From assembly GCA_003140785.1 (NCBI GenBank), contig PLKY01000105.1, forward strand, positions 1 through 17,687: a DNA stretch of 17,687 nucleotides, in the 5' to 3' direction. A program made the translations under genes and the position numbers. The notes beneath the pieces are model-generated. The model was not told where the DNA came from. It ran no database searches and saw nothing but the letters and a program-made list of their open reading frames with translations. This stretch comes from Acidobacteriaceae bacterium. GTDB lineage: Bacteria > Acidobacteriota > Terriglobia > Terriglobales > Acidobacteriaceae. Each line of letters opens with the position of its first letter. Position 1 is the first letter of the stretch. This document shows positions 14,713 to 17,687 of the stretch, in pieces.

Positions 14713-15186
14713 ATGAGCAAAGCCAAAGCCGCGCCGGAGCCCGTAAGCGACCTGAAAAGCCATGTCGGCTTCTGGATGCGTTTCGTCTCAAACCACGTCT
14801 CGCAGGCCTTTGCTCGCAAATTGGTCAAGAGTGGCGTCACCGTAGCCGAATGGGTGGTGCTCCGCGAAATGTACGGCCGTCAGGACGTGTCTCCCAGCAA
14901 AGTCGCCGATCTCACAGGCATGACCCGCGGAGCGGCTTCCAAACTCATCGATCGCCTCGTCGACAAGAAGCTGATTCACCGCGAAGAGTGCGCCGATGAC
15001 CGCCGATATCAGGACATCGGACTCACAGCGTCAGGCGTCAAATTAGTCCCGTCATTGGCCGCCCTCGCTGACCGCAATGACCAGGAATTATTCAACGCTC
15101 TCACCGCGGCGGAGCGCCAGACATTGCTCGCAATTCTAAAAAAGCTCGTGCAGGCGCATGACCTGCACAAACTTCCCACTCAATAA
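14713..15186 (+). CDS. MarR-family transcriptional regulator
   Basis: A cytoplasmic dimeric repressor, 157 residues, with the family's layout. Dimerisation helices lie at 15-45, and the winged helix-turn-helix at about 43-100 (VAEWVVLREMYG, recognition helix MTRGAASKLIDRL at 70-82). The wing carries DDRR (95-98), followed by the usual L-T-x-x-G and C-terminal helices. The upstream promoter and operator suggest autoregulation. It is transcribed with the DUF1398/SRPBCC protein, ten bases downstream, so that protein is probably its main target or part of the response it controls. The N-terminus carries about ten extra polar residues. The effector is unknown. Confidence 0.92.
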   Translation: MSKAKAAPEPVSDLKSHVGFWMRFVSNHVSQAFARKLVKSGVTVAEWVVLREMYGRQDVSPSKVADLTGMTRGAASKLIDRLVDKKLIHREECADDRRYQDIGLTASGVKLVPSLAALADRNDQELFNALTAAERQTLLAILKKLVQAHDLHKLPTQ

Positions 15187-15196
15187 GGAGAGAATC

Positions 15197-16009
15197 ATGA
15201 TCGCTCAAGCCACCAACATCGAGGCCATTCGCGAGGTCCTCGCAGAATCTCACGACGGGCAGTTGATCTTCCCTCAGGTCGTCCAGCGCCTGCTCGCCGC
15301 CGGCGTCACGTCCTACTTCGTCGACCTGCTTCGCTCGGATGACGTCGTCTATCTTGCCGATGACACAACCCTCACCATCAAGATGCATCTACCGCTCGAC
15401 CCAGTCGCCGAAGAGTTCTCCAAATCCGCGGTCGTCGCCGCTATTCGCGCTGCGCAAAAGGACGAAATTCGTTACCCCGAGTTCATGCGTCAGTCCGCGG
15501 TTGCGGGCGTCGTGGGTTACTGGGCCTTCCTCACCGGCAAGAAGGTAATCTACTTCGGCGGCAAGGGAGATTTGCACATCGAGCATTTCCCCGGCGCGCG
15601 CCCTGATGTCATCTCCACCACGCGAAGCGTCGAAATCGCAAAGCCCCCTGAGACCGCCTACGCATTTCTCGCCGATCCTGCCACCATGTCCCGTTGGGCC
15701 ATCCACAACGTCAAGTCAATCGAACGTGCGGAAGGCAACGCATGGAAGATCGAAACGCCGCGCGGTCCGGGCCGCTTCATCTCCCACTTCGATGCCGCAC
15801 ACGGCATTCTCGATCACGAGTTTGTCGACCCGCAGGACGGCCCCTGGTCCGTGTCCGCGCGCATTGTGCCTCTCGGTGCAACCGCATCGCGCTACCAGAT
15901 CACGCTGACCAAGCCCGAAGGCATGCCGGATGAAAGATTCTGGCAGGGCATTCCCTTCGTCGATGAGGAACTCCAGGTCCTCAAATCCTGCATCGAAGCG
16001 ATTCAATAA
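15197..16009 (+). CDS. DUF1398 domain fused to a C-terminal SRPBCC (START-like) domain
   Basis: The ATG at 15197 follows AGGAG with six bases spacing and gives 270 residues. The N-terminal part (about 5-133) looks like the DUF1398 family. It has a helical start, the GVTSYFVDLL strand, then VVYLADDTTLTIKM, a middle helix with IRYPEFMRQSAVAGVVGYWAFLTGKKVIYFGGKGD, and the family's closing HIEHFP. The C-terminal part (about 140-268) is an SRPBCC/polyketide-cyclase-type fold with its first strand TTRSVEIAKPPETAYAFLADPATMSRWA and a long final helix (DEELQVLKSCIEAI), a pocket for hydrophobic ligands. Neither part has obvious catalytic residues. Coupled to the MarR gene, a ligand-sensing or detoxifying role is plausible but inferred. 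The domain boundary is estimated. Confidence 0.75.
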   Translation: MIAQATNIEAIREVLAESHDGQLIFPQVVQRLLAAGVTSYFVDLLRSDDVVYLADDTTLTIKMHLPLDPVAEEFSKSAVVAAIRAAQKDEIRYPEFMRQSAVAGVVGYWAFLTGKKVIYFGGKGDLHIEHFPGARPDVISTTRSVEIAKPPETAYAFLADPATMSRWAIHNVKSIERAEGNAWKIETPRGPGRFISHFDAAHGILDHEFVDPQDGPWSVSARIVPLGATASRYQITLTKPEGMPDERFWQGIPFVDEELQVLKSCIEAIQ

Positions 16010-16016
16010 CAACAAC

Positions 16017-16044
16017 GGGGCGCCGCGAATTCATGCGGTGCCCC
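16017..16044 (+). terminator. Terminator-like hairpin between convergent genes
   Basis: GGGGCGCCGC (16017-16026) and GCGGTGCCCC (16035-16044) pair over ten bases with one G-U pair and an 8-base loop, eight bases after the DUF1398/SRPBCC stop. No T-run follows. Being near the ends of both convergent genes, it could serve either strand. Confidence 0.5.
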
Positions 16045-16066
16045 TCTCCCTACGCAATCTACGAGA

Positions 16067-16492
16067 TTAAAGACTCGTCTTGAGCCCAACCGCCTTGGCG
16101 AGCCGTGCCTGCCGCTCGTCAAACGTCCAAAATCGCTCCGCCTCCAGTTCCAGCGCACAAGCCACGTGCAGCGAATCTAACGTGCGAATTCCGAATTTCG
16201 AGCCATACTTGCGCGCGAGCCGAATGCTCGTCTCCCACGTTCTCTGCGGCAAATCGATAAGAATCCAGATTCCCTCTGCGCAGTCCTCTGCGAAATGGTC
16301 CCAGACGAGTTGAGCCTCGTTGTTCGATATCTTCTCGCGAAAAACGTACTGATAAAGTGCGTGCGCCATCTCCGCCCGGCTTAGAGGATGGAGAGAAACC
16401 TGCGAACCATCCTGCATCATCCGGTCCGCTTTTGCCGAGTGCGCATCTTGAACGTATCTGGAGACAACAAAGCTGGAGTCCGCGCAAATCAT
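16067..16492 (-). CDS. PIN-domain ribonuclease toxin (VapC-like)
   Basis: A PIN-domain protein that would cleave RNA with Mg2+. The ATG at 16492 overlaps the antitoxin's TGA by one base (TGATG), indicating coupling; TTG at 16495 is an alternative. The PIN acidic residues are present: D5 in CADSSFVV, E41 in RAEMAHAL, D106 in RTLDSLHVACALE, and D125 in FWTFDERQ. Length 141 is normal. It is the second gene of the pair. A non-cognate role is possible, but the complete active site suggests a live toxin. Confidence 0.9.
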   Translation of the reverse strand: MICADSSFVVSRYVQDAHSAKADRMMQDGSQVSLHPLSRAEMAHALYQYVFREKISNNEAQLVWDHFAEDCAEGIWILIDLPQRTWETSIRLARKYGSKFGIRTLDSLHVACALELEAERFWTFDERQARLAKAVGLKTSL

Positions 16493-16734
16493 CAATAGCG
16501 GCTCTTCTCCCGCTCCTCGAGGAGGATGTCGACCGCTGGAATCATTCTGTCGCCGAAGATGCGTTTGCGGCGCGCGGCGAAATCAGGCCACTCGGCGGGC
16601 TTCGCCACCGGCTTCTCCGGCACAATCCGGCCCAGCACTTTATTCCGCTCGCGCAGCTCAACGGTCTCCCCCGCCTGCAGCCACGCTTTAAGCTGGCGGG
16701 TATCGCGCAATTCGCGGAGATTGACACTCGGCAT
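16492..16734 (-). CDS. Antitoxin of the PIN-domain pair (Phd/YefM-like)
   Basis: An 80-residue protein beginning MPSVNLRELRD and containing GETVELRERNKVLGRIVP (22-39), the Phd/YefM-type DNA-binding fold that dimerises on its own operator. The C-terminal part (RRKRIFGDRMIPAVDILLEEREKSRY) is the toxin-binding tail, ending in the typical RxxxRY. Start is the ATG at 16734, with no ribosome site. Upstream two identical ten-base repeats and a TTGACA box are the expected operator-promoter region. The DNA-binding antitoxin gene comes first, then the toxin with a one-base overlap. Confidence 0.85.
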   Translation of the reverse strand: MPSVNLRELRDTRQLKAWLQAGETVELRERNKVLGRIVPEKPVAKPAEWPDFAARRKRIFGDRMIPAVDILLEEREKSRY

Positions 16735-16740
16735 GTTTCG

Positions 16741-16772
16741 AATGTGTCACAAAATGTGTCACGTTGTCAACG
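16741..16772 (-). promoter_or_regulatory. Tandem-repeat operator and promoter of the PIN/Phd-like pair
   Basis: AATGTGTCAC occurs twice on the plus strand (16741-16750 and 16753-16762), period 12. The palindrome CGTTGTCAACG (16762-16772) abuts them and contains TTGACA on the minus strand (16770-16765). With an 18-base spacer the -10 would be CACATT (16746-16741), six bases before the ATG, so it overlaps the repeats. Occlusion of this box by the antitoxin is the natural reading, but the -10 match is weak. Confidence 0.5.
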
Positions 16773-16828
16773 ATGCTCAAATCAGACAATAGGCCAGTTG
16801 CAAACGACAACGATCTAATCGAGATTCC

Positions 16829-17329
16829 ATGATCGGGCTTGAACGAATCACTCATGGCAACACACTTGTCTTCAAAATGATTCGTCTGCGCGCGCTGCAG
16901 AACGATCCAACCGCCTTCGGCAGTACCTATGCAAAGGAGTCGCAGCTTTCCGACGCGGAATGGCTGGAGCGCTCGCTTCGCTGGAGTAGCGAGGGTTTCA
17001 TCGCCTACCTCGCATTCGACAAGGAAAACGTTTGCGGCCTGGTTGCCTGCTACATCGACGAACAGGACTGCCAACAAGCCCATGTCATTTCCATGTGGGT
17101 CGATCCCGGCTATCGTCGCGCCGGCGTAGGAACCACTTTGATCGGCGGCCTCAAGGCATGGGCCTTCGATCGCCATCTTCGCGAGTTGGTGCTGATGGTC
17201 ACCCACGTCAATACTGGCGCAATCAGCTTCTACGAGCGCCTGGGATTTCGGAAGTCCGGAAAAACGGAACCCTACCCCAACGACCAGGCGATCACGGAGT
17301 ACGAAATGCTTCTGCCCCTGAGTTCTTAG
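16829..17329 (+). CDS. GNAT-family N-acetyltransferase
   Basis: An acetyl-CoA-dependent acetyltransferase of 166 residues. The core strand HVISMWVDPGYRRAGVGTTLIGGL (85-108) contains the pyrophosphate-binding R-R-A-G-V-G loop (96-101). The segment NTGAISFYERLGF (128-140) is the usual end of the fold. The N-terminal part (ALQNDPTAFGSTYAKE) resembles proteins that acetylate small molecules or protein N-termini, but the substrate is not readable. Start ATG lies nine bases after a TCTAAT box (16814-16819) and has no strong ribosome site. It is divergent from the antitoxin and converges with the permease gene at 15 bases. Confidence 0.92.
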   Translation: MIGLERITHGNTLVFKMIRLRALQNDPTAFGSTYAKESQLSDAEWLERSLRWSSEGFIAYLAFDKENVCGLVACYIDEQDCQQAHVISMWVDPGYRRAGVGTTLIGGLKAWAFDRHLRELVLMVTHVNTGAISFYERLGFRKSGKTEPYPNDQAITEYEMLLPLSS

Positions 17330-17344
17330 GTCCAACTACGAGAC

Positions 17345-17687
17345 TCATTCGTACCTTAGCGCTTCCGCAGGCAGCACGTGCGACGCTGCAAACGATGGAT
17401 ACAGCGTCGCCAAGAGCGAAATCCCGATCGACACAGCGGACACAATCACCCCGTCGAGCGCGCGCGGCGCAAAAGGCAAAGTATCGATCGAGTAGACGTC
17501 CGGCGAGAGCGGGATATGGTAGTAGCCGCCCGCCCACGCAGCCACGTAACCAAGCACCAGTCCCAGCGCGGTCCCCACAATGCTGATGAGAAATCCCTGC
17601 ATCAGAAAAATGTTGCGCACCTGTGCAGGCTCCACGCCAAAACTCATCAGCACTGCGATGTCGCGCGTCTTCTCCATCACCATCATG
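17345..17687 (-). CDS. LolC/LolE-type (FtsX-like) ABC transporter permease, C-terminal end
   Basis: The last ~114 residues of a permease whose gene runs off the right edge. The segment MVMEKTRDIAVLMSFGVEPAQVRNIFLMQGF is the cytoplasmic signature before the third membrane helix of LolC/LolE. Two further membrane helices (LISIVGTALGLVLGYVAAW and VIVSAVSIGISLLATLYPS) flank a periplasmic loop with VYSIDTLPF. The protein ends in the usual LPAEALRYE. LolCDE extracts lipoproteins from the inner membrane for transport to the outer one. The partner ATPase is not in the window, so lipoprotein export versus another FtsX-type substrate remains inferred. The stop is a TGA at 17345-17347. Confidence 0.9.
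   Translation of the reverse strand, partial: MMVMEKTRDIAVLMSFGVEPAQVRNIFLMQGFLISIVGTALGLVLGYVAAWAGGYYHIPLSPDVYSIDTLPFAPRALDGVIVSAVSIGISLLATLYPSFAASHVLPAEALRYE

Noticed and set aside
1..17687. CRISPR array, transposase, integrase, phage genes
   Set aside because: No regularly spaced repeats, terminal inverted repeats with a transposase, or phage-type proteins were found. The three antitoxin loci alone do not show a mobile element.

Overview
The window looks like chromosomal DNA of an Acidobacteriota bacterium, probably of the Terriglobales/Acidobacteriaceae type. This is inferred from gene content and moderately high GC, not from any marker gene. The strongest pointers are a winged-helix regulator fused through a membrane segment to a TolB-like beta-propeller, an orphan GvpL/F-type protein far from any gas-vesicle cluster, and mixed small housekeeping and toxin-antitoxin genes. 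No rRNA, tRNA, CRISPR array, insertion sequence or prophage was found.

Layout. 1-984: C-terminal three quarters of a glutamate dehydrogenase (+). 1396-3609: winged-helix/TM/propeller sensor-regulator (-), with a three-unit direct repeat upstream that looks like its operator. 4018-4863: secreted protein of unknown function (+). 5201-6595: membrane-anchored SpoIIE-type PP2C phosphatase (-). 6833-7486: pgsA, phosphatidylglycerophosphate synthase (+), separated from the phosphatase by a divergent intergenic region with three palindromes. 7611-8125: an antitoxin/ParE-toxin pair (+). 8228-8442: a small gene that appears broken by a one-base frameshift. 8607-9434: orphan GvpL/F protein (-), ending at a strong terminator.

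9762-10385: C-terminally anchored coiled-coil protein (-), divergent from a DUF502 membrane protein (10548-11210, +). 14312 down to 11226 (-) is a tightly packed run: Cof-type HAD phosphatase, lytic transglycosylase, UPF0104/LPG-synthase-like flippase-type membrane protein, and a HigA-type antitoxin without a toxin. A hairpin lies after the transglycosylase. 14411-14614 (+) is a tiny two-CxxC protein. 14713-16009 (+) is a MarR regulator followed by a DUF1398-SRPBCC two-domain protein. 16067-16734 (-) is a Phd-like antitoxin and PIN-domain toxin pair with a tandem-repeat operator. 16829-17329 (+) is a GNAT acetyltransferase. 17345-17687 (-) is the C-terminus of a LolC/LolE-type ABC permease.

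Most genes are ordinary housekeeping or envelope functions. The observations most worth a second look are regulatory. They are the helically phased repeats upstream of the propeller regulator, several small regulators whose promoters sit so close to the ATG that the transcripts would be leaderless, and the tandem repeats upstream of the PIN/antitoxin pair and the Gvp-like gene. The MarR/DUF1398-SRPBCC operon and the frameshifted small gene are the other points of interest. I saw no convincing large novel system. Start codons were chosen from Shine-Dalgarno sites, family N-termini and signal peptides, and several are TTG or GTG.
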